Origin: Climacium dendroides
Taxonomy: Eukaryota; Streptophyta; Bryopsida; Hypnales; Climaciaceae
Assembly (NCBI GenBank): GCA_950106755.1
Contig: OX467091.1
Span: forward strand, 14,773,538 to 14,837,537
DNA length: 64,000 bases
Reading direction: 5' to 3'
Positions 47,648 through 58,115 of this stretch are shown piece after piece (the stretch's first letter is position 1; each line of letters starts with the position of its first letter). The notes below the pieces were generated by a model. It was given only the letters and a program-made list of their open reading frames with translations. It did no database searches and was not told the DNA's origin. The translations under genes and the position numbers were made by a program.

Positions 47648-49470
47648 GCACTCTGTTAAATTAATTAGGGCTCCGTTGTGGTAATATAGAAGTTAGCACA
47701 AGAGATCAGTGATGGGGAGGCTGAGGAGCACAGCCAAATTAAGGCACCTACGGGAGAGGCAACGAATACGTACCATCTCGACGTTCGAAGCCAATGTTCA
47801 TTGGGATATGATGAAAAGACTAAATCGGCACCATCTTATGGTGAAATTTTAACAGATCGGCACTTTTTTCCCACTCACCCCATCTTGACCTCAAATCGAT
47901 TCCAAGTTCTCGTTTCCAGAGCTCCAGCTACGCATTAAAAAATCGATCACAGTTTTACCTCAAGAACGATCTGATCAGCACAAATCAGAAGCCAAGTTAA
48001 CTACTTCAAATGCCGGCCAAAGCTCAAATCGAATTGAAGGAAATCGATCTACTTTTCTAATCCTTCTTGGAATTGCGTACCCCGGGGGCCAGCTATGTAT
48101 CGCGAATTGCCGAATTGGATCGCTGCAACAAATGTAGTGCGAATCAAGTGAAGAAGACCAGGGATGATCATAGAGGAATTGAAGAAAAACTACCCTTTCG
48201 ATCCGGCATGTTGAACACTGTCCTGAAAAAAGGAATGGAATGGAAGAATGAATGATTGTGCGGATTGCGAGAGAGAGAAGAAGAGGAACACTCACTGATC
48301 GATTTTGCCCGTGAAGTTTCCAATCAAATCACACCTTCAGCTTCATCCGGCAAAGCAGATTCATTTTGTCCGAATTGATCAGAGAAGTAGGACCTGAATT
48401 TTCTTACCGATCGTCCGAGATGCAATTTTAGGGTTTATACGGCTCACCGTTTTCCAAAATAGAAAATGAAAGGCGTGGCTCTGTAGCAGTTCCGTCAAGC
48501 CTTTCCTGTCTTTAGTGTGGCTACGTAAATAGTGTCACTCGGAATTTCAGCCATGGGGGTGTGGGGGGGGGGAAAGTCGTTGTCCTGATCAAGTGATGAG
48601 ATTCTTGATGAGTAGACAACAGATGATTCGTTCACTTAAATACTGTTTGAATTGAAAAAATGCCTTAACCCTCCAAGAACGCCGCCCCCATGTCCAAGAT
48701 AGTTTCCAAAACTCTCTGATTATTGGACCAATAGGTACATTCACTTTTGCTTCAGTCAGCAGTGAAGTCATCCATCGGAGCATTGTGGTTTGCAACGTCC
48801 TTATTGGGTTAAACAATTGAAGAATGACTAAGCATTTCAATATGAATGTTTAAGAAATTCCTGGGGTCAGTCACCAATAAGGCAAACTATGAGCATCCTT
48901 TTGCCCATTGAGTTTATGTCACTTCTTGTAGGCCAATTTTTGTCCTAATCTTACTTATTTTCACTCTATGAAAAAAGGGAAAAAATTTGGATTATAACAT
49001 CTTCAAAAAAGTCTCCCAAAAATACATGATTTGACAAAAAGTAAATGTAGTTTAGAAATGGTAGATAAGCACTATGGATGAAAATACATACCATAGTTGT
49101 AGAGCAAGGGATTGTGGAAAATACTTATAAAAATAGATGCCAAAATTTTAGGGATATTTTTTTTGGATACAAAACTTTTGTGTGGTGGAAAAAAAAGATA
49201 TTGGCAAATAATTCTACTTTCAACATCTTTGAAACCCAATTTTTTGTGAATATATGTTTATTTGGCAATAAAGGTACAGTAACAACATTGTAAATTGCAC
49301 GCCATCTAAAACTGCATAGGCTAGATTTTTGCCTAAAATGTACTTCCACTATAATTTGCAAGAATCTATGGTTGGTTACTCTAAATCCTATTATCAACAC
49401 TTTGAAAATTCATAGTTTATTCATTTGGTGTGCAAAAATGCATTCTTAGAAAACCTAGAATCCCCTTTTA

Positions 49471-49723
49471 GCTTCCATGTCACATTTAATTATTTTTGGA
49501 TTATTCATTGAATTCTAGACAAAACATTCAAAGATCTTTGCATAATAACATCAGGAGATCTCTTGATATTTTCATAGATCTCCCAATGTTTTCTACTAAT
49601 CTCTCAATATTTTGCATTGATCTCTCGATGTTTTGCATTATCTTTGGATGATTTTTTTTTTTCTCTAGATGACCAATATTAATTTGGGATTTTCAAAAGT
49701 CCAAAAGTAGTTAAACGTGGCAT
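49471..49723. mobile_element. MITE, copy B ortholog of 20873-21100
   Basis: Same TIR and position as in copy A. It has one more internal 'gatctctcgatgttttgcatt' unit than copy A, so the internal array changed after the duplication. Confidence 0.75.
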
Positions 49724-49841
49724 TTTCCTTAAAACCTCACCAAAAGTTCTTCAATATAATAATGACAATCATGCTAAATTGCTTATTTGTGCAATTTTAT
49801 GGTCTAGTTACTTCATAAGGTAACAAGTTTTGAAATCACAC

Positions 49842-49958
49842 GAGCTCTAAAACTGCCCACATCCTCAAATGTACACTATTTGTACAAGTTGCTTTTTCAT
49901 AGCCTTTAGCAATGTACAAATAGTATACAGTTTAGGAGGCGGATGATTTTAGAGCCCT
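49842..49958. mobile_element. Small foldback MITE, copy B ortholog of 21218-21334
   Basis: Arms GAGCTCTAAAACTGCC and, complemented, GGGCTCTAAAATCATCC, with a TACACTATTTGTACA core. It is at the same place as in copy A. Confidence 0.7.
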
Positions 49959-51060
49959 ATACCATTTCAACTCCAAATTTTCGTAATTAATTCCACAAAC
50001 CTCTAGAAAATATGAAACGACTTGGTTTAGATGCCAAGTGCACTTGTCTTTCAAGAGAAATTTACTGAAAATTATTTGAAGAAACTTCGCCTCCCCAAAG
50101 CTCAGTTTCAGTTCTGAGGTGGGCAACTTCTGGACCTCTTACCTCACTGTAAAATGAATGATTGTTCCTACCCACTCACTCTCTTGCATTTGAAGGTGTC
50201 ATGTTCTGCCACCAACATGAATCAAAACCAGAATTAGTATAAACGCTGCCTTTCTTTCAGTTCTTTTCCAAGGGGGTAGGTACGGTGCATCCAATTATAT
50301 TAAAAGGAGAAAGAAGAAAGAAAAATAAATTTAACTCTTAAAACATGGAGGTGGAACATTTTACGTCTGGTGGATGACAAAGAATCTATCTATGTAGGAC
50401 AGAAGTGCAACTCTCCATCCTCAAAATTTTGCAAGAAAAAAAAAGGTCTTCTACAATAGTTTGTCTTGTAATGAGTGCTTATACAATTTTTTAAGCCATT
50501 ACTTCACATGGTCATAAATTCCCAAAAGCCACCCCGTCGGCCTTTTAAGAGTTAAATAAGATTTTAAAACTGCACGCTCCGTCTACAAGACACCCACTGC
50601 GCTCATGCCACTTCCCACAAAAGCACGTTACATTTTAGATTTTGCATTTAAAATGTTTACCAATTGTTCCCAATTATATGTTTGTGTGAGTCGGGGGCTT
50701 CACGTTTTACCGTCCGTCCGTCCGTCCTACCGATTCGCTCCTCCCCCAATAGTCAATGGCAGTCGTCAGAAGTTGCCGTGTACCGACAATTAAGGCTCCA
50801 GCTCCCGGATTCCGGCGATCGGTGCAGGCACCAGTCTTTTTTCAGTCTTTTTTCTTTCCTTTTCTGGGGACCAGATTACACCAGAAAAAAAAAAAATAGT
50901 CTGGCAAAAAATGCCAAAAGAATTGGATGAAACCGCCAGATTGTGGATGAGAATCGAACCATAGACACATGATATGGATGTGTGGATGAATGTTGAAATT
51001 TGGAACACTACTATAACATTTTATACTGCCACTTTGGCGCTTCATTAAAATGAAAAAAAA

Positions 51061-51697
51061 AACACCTAGAAGGCAACAACCCTTTTTTCTCCGGCACCAT
51101 GGATTTAGATTGCACCATTTCAAAATAAATTTTGATTTTTTACCTAAGAAAGGTAATCTTTTTTTTGCCAATTTTCTTTTAGAAATGTGGATGAGTGTCA
51201 CCAAATTTGGATGAAAAAAGTGTATGAATATGATTGGAAAGTGGTTTTTTTTTTTCAAAAGATGGATGAACGTAGAAATTCAAAGCATCACCCAATTTTA
51301 AGTGATCGCCATCTTGACACTTTCTCAAAAAGGAAAAAAAAGAATCCTGATGTTAAAAAAAAAGGCTGGAAGGCAGCCTTATGGAGCAAGTTGGCAGAGA
51401 AGTCAACGCGGATGCTCTGGAACTCTGTTTGGCCTTATCTCAAGCCAGCCGCGGTACACTGCTGGAAGTGCAGTTTGTACTCAAAGTACGCAATCCGTAA
51501 ACAAAAAAAAATTGTAAAATGTTGCACGGCCTTGCTAGAAAAATATTAGTCTTTGCAATCAGACCAGCAGTAAGTTAGTCTGCTCTTGAAGAGACCTTTA
51601 TAGAGCTCATTGGTTGCGTTTTCGGGGAAGCTAAGCTCCTTAAAAACAATTTTCAACAAATTTTCATAGGAAGAAAAAATGGAATTTGCATCAAATA
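51061..51697. other. Spacer after copy B, no gene seen
   Basis: An AT- and A-run-rich stretch with an open frame of 120 codons from 51187. That frame is Lys-rich and motif-free and probably arises from A-runs. Homology to copy A has ended. Confidence 0.5.
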
Positions 51698-51952
51698 TGC
51701 CACATTTAACTACTTCTGGATTATTCATTGAATTTTGGACTATTCACTGAATTCAAAACATTGGGAGATCTCTCGATGTTTGCATAGATTGGGAGATCTT
51801 TTGATGTTGGTGTAGATCTCTCGATGTTTTGAACTGATCCCCCGATGAAAATCTAGATCCCTTGATGTTTTGGATAGACCATTTGATGCATCTCCCAATG
51901 ACCATTATGAATTCTAGACTTTCAAAAGTCCAAAAGTAGTTAAATGTAGCAT
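51698..51952. mobile_element. Third MITE of the ATGCCACATTTAACTA family
   Basis: Ends ATGCCACATTTAACTACTTC and, complemented, AATGCTACATTTAACTAC. The interior again has several 'gatctctcgatgtt' units. It lies outside the duplication, so it is an independent insertion. Confidence 0.7.
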
Positions 51953-53418
51953 TAAATGCGAGACCTTTCATTGATTTTATTAGACATTCGTGAATTTAGT
52001 TATGGTTTTCTGAAGTTGAAACATAGTGGTCACTAAAAGCAATCACCTCTTGAAATATATACTATTGGTACATTGAAGAAAACAAAATGTACCCTTGTGT
52101 CATGATTGCTTTTCTAACATGGGTGCTTTTAGAAAAGATTGCATTAATCCTAAAAGGATGTCGATGCAGCCCCCAAACCAAGGTAGTCATTAGAATGCTC
52201 TGACCATTGGACCACTATAGATGCATTTTGTATGTCTATAGTTAATAATGAAGTCATCCAGAAATGTTGGTAGTGCCTTTAGAAGATTAATCCTTATTTA
52301 ACCCTTGAAGTTTTGGTATACATTTCTATCACCAAGGTAGTCAACCAAAAGTTATCAAATTGTAAGATGGATAGGTAGAGCATTTTTTTCTCTAAGCAAT
52401 ATATCTCTCTTATTAAAGGATTTTGGCCTATGTGACTTGTTCTTCCCTCCATAATTTTCTCAATGCAAAAAGAACACTAAAAGTTTAATCCTATAAGGAC
52501 ATGGACCAATAACTATGGAAGCAAAGAATGCACCTATTGGTTCAATAATCAAAGTATTTGGGTGACTACCTTGGCCATTGGGGCCATGTCCTTCGAGGGT
52601 GAATGTTCCAAAACAAAAACATTGGATATGTGCATTCATTGAATGTTTTTTAAATCTTCAATATCCTTAGCTCCTCAAATCTCTAATGTCCATATTTAGG
52701 ATGACAAACACAATGCTTTGGGACAATTTTTGGTCCAAATAACTTCTCATTCATCCAAAAGAGATTTGGATGCTCAAATCTTGAAAACACTAACCCATTG
52801 GAGAAATTGAGATAATTAATATACATGTACAAAGATGAAAGGAAAAAATATGCAATTTTAAAATAAAAGGGTCCAGGAGTGGGACAAGGTGTAATTCATC
52901 TTCCAAGTTGTGCAACAACTCAGCAGTGCACTTGCATTGGCGACTCTCCGGTTCACTCGGTTGGATCCGTCCTCACACGGTTTCCACCTTCATGACTTGT
53001 TACCTTATATTAGTCATCTCCATCTTCTTCATAATAATAAGAAATTCAGCTTCAACTGATCGATCCGGCTCAGCAAACAGTTGCGCGTCAGTCTCCGTCT
53101 CCTCCGCGTTTTTCACCGCTCATTTTCTGCTTGGTTGCAGCTATTTCATTTTTCAGTTGGGATCTCTTCTTCTTCCATTGCTGCAGAACAAAGCTAGCTA
53201 GCGAGCGCTTCTCTGAGACAGGTTTGCGTTCAAGCTTTCCGTCTCTTTGCTGTACGTTCCTTGCGTCGTTGCAAGCTAGCTGTTGCATCGGAAGGGATTA
53301 GATGGTTTTCGCTGCTTCCTTTGGTGTTCTGTTCTTTGCTTACTAGGTTTTCTTTCTGCTCCAGGACTTTTCCCAGGAGGAGTTTCATACTTTGTGAAGA
53401 GGTGGGGGTTTACACAAG
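51953..53418 (+). other. Spacer and 5' region of the C2-domain gene
   Basis: 51960-52160 has patchy similarity to 4130-4270. 52160-52880 is AT-rich without genes. From about 52900, composition shifts to CT-rich and balanced, as in a promoter and 5' UTR. No coding exon is supported before 53419; an in-frame TGA lies at 53395-53397. Confidence 0.5.
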
Positions 53419-55560
53419 ATGGCGTACCCACAGAAAGCCCAAAGTGTACAAGGCCAAACGCTAGATATGACTAGTAAGGCTTCATCACAAATTCTTTTCC
53501 ACTCTACTACCTTTTGTTTGCCGACTTGATACTTCGTTTTTATGGTTTAGAAATGCACCCTGGAGTCCCAGAAATAATTGACTGCGGCATAGTGTGAATA
53601 TCCGCTACTGTCGGTAAAAGTGACTTATGCGGCAAGATGTTCCAGAATGTCGTTTTAGAGATTGAAGAAGTCGTTGTGAAGAGTTCTGAGTGTTTCAGTT
53701 TACTGTTGTCTCCACGTTGCGGAGCACGCTGCTTATACATGGGTTTTTTGTTTTTTTATTTGTGCGTCTGCAGTTGTGGGGTGTTACAACTTAAGTGACA
53801 AGGAGTGGTTCAGCAGGCAAGATCCTTATGTTGTTATCGACTACTCCGGACAGAAGTTTCGCACCCGTACCGACACAGGTGGGATACGGTTTTTCTTTTA
53901 AACTAATCAAATTCTTTACCTCTTTCAATTAGCACAGCTGATAGTAAGAGCAAGAAATAGGAGGATTCATTGATGTCAGTGTGTACTTTTCTCTGTGGGT
54001 TTAAACAGTGGGTGTGGTGAGTTTCGTTAGTAACCGATGTAACCGTTTTGTTCCTCTACCGACAGATGGAGGCAGGAACCCATCGTTCAACGAAACCTTC
54101 AAGTTAGCCTTGATCGAAGGTCTTCGTGAAGTAAATGCTAGTGTATGGAACAGCAATACAATCGAACGTGATGACTACATTGGCAGCACCAAGTAAGAAG
54201 ATCTGTGCATTTATGAAAGTCTGTAGGCCTAGTCTAATTAACACATGTTCGAATGGTCACAAGTATTGATCGAAATGGCATAGTCGGGAGCCTGTTTCGA
54301 AGAACCGAAGTTGTAACAGCCCAGTGCACAAAACTCTAACAGTTAGGACTATTTTAGATCTGAGGAAACGCGCCAATTTCTTCCAATTCCTCATGATCAC
54401 TCTTTGCGTCTCTAGTAAGTAAGTGTAGACGATTTTTGTTTGTAAATTATTAAAAATATTTGGATGGTTAAATTATAGTTATGAATTCGTCCAACTGCAG
54501 GATTTTTCTGAACAAGGTGATTGACTGTGGATATGACGACTCCCAATGGCAACTGACGAACACTTCCACTGGCAAATCTGCTGGGGTGTTGAAGTTGATT
54601 TTGCACTACGCTGCCGGTGGTAAAACAGTAAGTTTTGATGACCCCGCCTTTTTGAAACTTTATAAAATAGTCGGTCTCCTGCTTCTCTACTTCCGGTAAA
54701 TTATTTGTCAAGTCAACTAATTACCTCCATCTTTGCACATTTAGAAGGCATCGAGTATTATCATAATGGCATGAACCTTTCAGTAAACTTTAACCTCCAA
54801 CATACCGAAGTTAGTGTGCACCTCTGTATCTATGGGATTTGAAATGAATCTTTAAGTTGATTTTCAGGTCTTTTAATTAACCAATAGAAAACAAAAGAAG
54901 CATTCCCTGCATTATAAAAAAAAAAATTTAATTGAAAGGAATTGCTACAATTACCGGTACAACCTTCTACTTATCAAACTGAGCTTTCCTTCTTCTCTTC
55001 ATACCCTGCTTTGTCCTAATACTGTGGGTGAGTGGGTGACACTAATTTACCAAAGTGTCATTAAATTGGTATAATATTCAACCTCCACTAATTTAAAATA
55101 GTGTGACTTTGTTAAATTAGTGTCACACAAGCACTAGTAGGACAAATCAGGGTATCACGAATTGGAATATTTTGGTTCGTATTGTTTTTTAAGATTTTCT
55201 CACTCACCTATCCTACTCACCCGTGTGCAGAAACCCGGCAAACATGAAGCCTCTCCGTATGCCGTGTCCGCACCCCCAGCGTGCTACCCGGCCCCGGCGT
55301 ACGGCGCCCCTAGCCACTCCCACTCCCACCACTACCCTCCCGCGCCCTACCCCCAACCAGCCCCGTACTGTGCTCCTGTGGCTCCTCAAGCTTTTGTTCC
55401 TGTTTATCAAGCTCCGCCGCAGCCGGCGTACCCTCCGCAACCGGTGGCGTACGTCGCCCCCCAGCAGCCTCCTTACTATGGGCATCCGCCTTATCCTCAG
55501 GCCCCGCCTGCCGGATACCCTCAGACTCCGTATGATAACCAATGGGGCCGGGGTTTGTAG
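53419..55560 (+). CDS. C2-domain protein with Pro/Tyr-rich tail, 5 exons, 247 aa
   Basis: Exons: 53419-53473, 53774-53878, 54066-54192, 54501-54627 and 55231-55560, all with GT-AG borders and matching phases. Residues 13-132 form one C2 domain: TLDMTIVGCYNLSD, RQDPYVVIDY, RTRT, GGRNPSFNETF, DDYIG and GVLKLILHYA. C2 domains bind membranes, often with Ca2+. Loop 1 keeps Asp27 and Asp35, but loop 3 has Asn82-Ser-Asn84 where Ca2+-binding forms have Asp-x-Asp. The tail (139-247) is Pro/Tyr/Ala-rich with a His stretch, as in SRC2-like and phloem PP16-like plant proteins. A role in stress or membrane trafficking is a guess. Start chosen from the upstream in-frame stop. Confidence 0.88.
55036..55126. 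mobile_element. 91-bp MITE in intron 4 of the C2 gene
   Basis: Inverted ends GTGACACTAATTTACCAAAG and, complemented, GTGACACTAATTTAACAAAG, around an AT-rich loop. A partial relative lies at 59647-59690. It stays clear of both splice sites. Confidence 0.8.
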
Positions 55561-56330
55561 GGTTTGTAGGATTTGGGAACCAGTGAATGGTGGAAGCAGT
55601 TTTGTTAGGTTCTGTATATTCTTTTCGTTTTTCATGATATAAGCTATGTTTCGTTTTGGGGGGATATCTGGCTTGTGTCTTCTTGAGCGGGAATTTGGAA
55701 ACATGTGTGCAGAGCTTTTGATTTCCTGGTGCAGATTTTTATGGTGAAATTGGTGAAATTGGCGCTTCCTGTGATGCCATGGCTTACCCTCAGACTCCGT
55801 ATAATAACCAATGGGGCAGGGGTTTGTAGGGTTTGGGACCCAGTGAATGGTGGAACCAGTTTTGTAAGGCTCTGCATATTCTTTTTGGTTTTCATATTAT
55901 AAGCTATTTTTCGATTTTCTGGTCTGTCTGGGTTGTCTTCTTGAGCGGGAATTTGGAAACATGCGGGAGGAGGTTTTGATTTCTTGTTGCCGAGTTTTGT
56001 GTGGAAATGGCGGTTTTCAGTGAAATTGGTGCTAACTGTTGTGCCCCAGCTTACTCTCAGCCCTCCTGCTGGTTACCGTCAGGACTCGTGTAATCATCAA
56101 TGGGGAACCCGTGAATGGTGTCAGCAGTTTTGTTAGGTTCTGTATATTCTTTATGGTACATGAATATAAGCTATGTTCCGATCCTTCTTGCCGTCTGGGT
56201 TGTGTCTTCTTGAGCGGGAATTTGGAAACATGCGTGCAGAGCTTTTGATTTGTGTTGCTGATCTTTTGGTTTCTCTTCATAAATGTTAAAATGGCAGATT
56301 TCTTGAGTGAAATTGATGCAGCTTCAGATA
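55490..56330 (+). repeat. Last exon end and 3' UTR of the C2 gene in three tandem units
   Basis: Unit 1 (about 55490-55784) contains the true stop. Units 2 (about 55785-56050) and 3 (about 56051-56330) repeat the final codons plus the UTR, including 'ccagtgaatggtg', 'ttgtcttcttgagcggg' and 'gtgaaattgg'. Unit 2 keeps the PQTPYNNQWGRGL reading and stop. Unit 3 keeps more of the exon start but has indels that shift its frame. Confidence 0.9.
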
Positions 56331-57859
56331 CCTCAAATTGAATATTCCAATCCTAGTGTCTGTGCACTTGATTTCCACAATGTTGATGCTTTGGAACGTG
56401 CCATTTTAACGACTATGACCATGTTTTGCCTTGGCATTTGTGGATGTCATGCAGAGCTTGGATTTAAACAGCTTTTTTTAGTTGCTATCCTGTGTAGATT
56501 ATTTTGGTTTTCAAGCCGCTGAATTGTGAAAGACGGTTGTGCAGATTTTGTGCGCAGCTCATAGGTTGAACTTGTACCCTAACCCGCAGTAGTGCAGGTG
56601 ATGTGAGATAACTTGATAAAGCGAAGGTTTTCAAGGCACAGTGACTGTTTATGGGAAGTGTTAATGACGTCCTCTTCTGCACTTCTCTAACCCATTTAAG
56701 CATCTCCGCTTCTTATTCTTACACTGCAGTTGTAGGTGAAGCGTCAAAACACTGCCTGGACCTTACTTGATGACATGCTTATCTACTTGGTTGTAAGCGA
56801 GTGTAACAGGTCTGCCCATGTTCTAACATCATGAGCTGACAGTGGATTGAGTGGATGAGAGCCCATCATTCCAAAACCGCCAAAAATAAAATCTCTGGTG
56901 AGCTCATCACATTCGTCCACTTATCAGCACAATTAGGTTAAACAACAATGCAACGTGGAGATGATGAGTCACTTGCAACAGGGACTTCCAAGATTGAATC
57001 ACAGCCGATACATTCAAAAATACGAAAACCATCTTCAGCTCCTCGTTACTCAAACTCATAAACCAGGAGGGTTGTCCTGGGCCATACTGTACATAACATT
57101 ATTCAGGAGGGCTGGAATTTCTCCACAAGACAATCCAAGAGCCAGAATACTCTTTCATTGTTGGGTGTTGAAAATTGGAAGTTTAGGCTCCCTACCAATG
57201 CTCAAGTGAAATTCCACAGAATTGGATCCACTGGCCTTGGATTCCTCTGCTGCTCTCTGGAGCAGAGCAGGAGCAGTCAGGAGATTTTTCGGGTACTCCG
57301 GAGCAGTCTAGTACTAACTTACGGAGTACCATGTAGGTTATTGAGATCAGCAGGCCTTCAGCATGCGTTGTTAACGTCCATAGCACCAAAAATCAATCAT
57401 TGTACCGACCTGATTCGGAGAGCCGCAAAAACTGTGAGATTTTAACATCGAGCTGCCCATCTGAAAAATCAGTGTCAATGTCGTGAATTTTTGCCAATGT
57501 ACCAAAATTGGCGATCAATGATTGTATTTGCTAAAATGGCATATTTCACCAGACATGCCAGGCACAGAGCTCTAAAAACTGGACTGTCTCAGATCTCAGA
57601 CCGAGGTTCCCGAAGTGCCAGTCTTTTAAAAATTTTGCAACTAAGACGATGTAAGTTACATCAGTGGCAGGATTTCAGACCTTGATGAACTGAATGGACT
57701 TTGAACAAGAATGTTGGTAAATTCACCACAATGTTGGAACAATCACAACATTTATCACCAGAGAAACGCGAACAATGCGAAGAGGGTTGAGGGAGGAACG
57801 ACCAAGTGAACTCAGATAATTAATTATTTGTGCCACCTTCAGTATCGAGTGAGTGGCAT
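56331..57859. other. Intergenic spacer downstream of the C2 gene
   Basis: Short ORFs without motifs. It contains a small 'agcaggagcagtcaggag' purine repeat and two 'ggagta(c)' inverted bits near 57300. No gene or RNA is recognised. Confidence 0.5.
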
Positions 57860-58115
57860 TAAACAGAACTTCAAGTCCATTTGGTAAACTCAAATCGAAC
57901 CCGTGAACTTTGAGTAAACTCAAATCGAACCTGTGAAATTTGAACGGCTTTCAAAAATCAGTACATTTTGGATTGATGTAAATATTTTATCAACCAAACA
58001 ATGCAGATTTCCCAACAAGTTTTATTTAATTTGGACATTGGATGCAAAAGTTAGAGCACTTTGAATAGGACTTCTAGACTATGTGAGGACACTTTGGATC
58101 CCCTAGGGCACCTGG
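57860..58115 (+). repeat. Third, diverged fragment of the duplicated core
   Basis: Colinear with 10825-11310 and 46900-47110 ('aactcaaat(t/c)gaacct', 'gatttcccaa(c/t)aagttttat', 'ggacattggatgcaaaagtt', 'gtgaggacactttgg'). It has an internal 28-bp tandem copy of 'gtaaactcaaatcgaacc'. This shows that part of the core is a dispersed repeat. Confidence 0.65.

Larger units (their letters stand above)
30391..51060 (+). repeat. Segmental duplication, copy B
   Basis: Direct-orientation partner of 1-24025. After removing the element at 32059-42786 and the TIR element at 30889-31623, a core of about 9 kb aligns with copy A. Copy B lacks all nine copy-A insertions, which confirms those as insertions. 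Copy A likewise lacks the copy-B elements. Right boundary of homology: 51060, at 'aatgaaaaaaaaaac'. Confidence 0.9.
47648..51060. other. Copy B right part, no gene seen
   Basis: Counterpart of 19019-24025. It includes the identical block 48574-48827 and shared MITEs at 49471-49723 and 49842-49958. It lacks the two copy-A foldback elements. Confidence 0.7.

Noticed and set aside
52150..52260. tRNA-like words ('gctctgaccattggacca')
   Set aside because: No cloverleaf with acceptor stem and T-arm could be formed. No other tRNA or rRNA gene was found in the window.
55213..55704. 163-codon Arg-rich minus-strand frame opposite C2 exon 5
   Set aside because: Shadow of the Pro/Tyr-rich tail; it also crosses the stop and UTR of the real gene.
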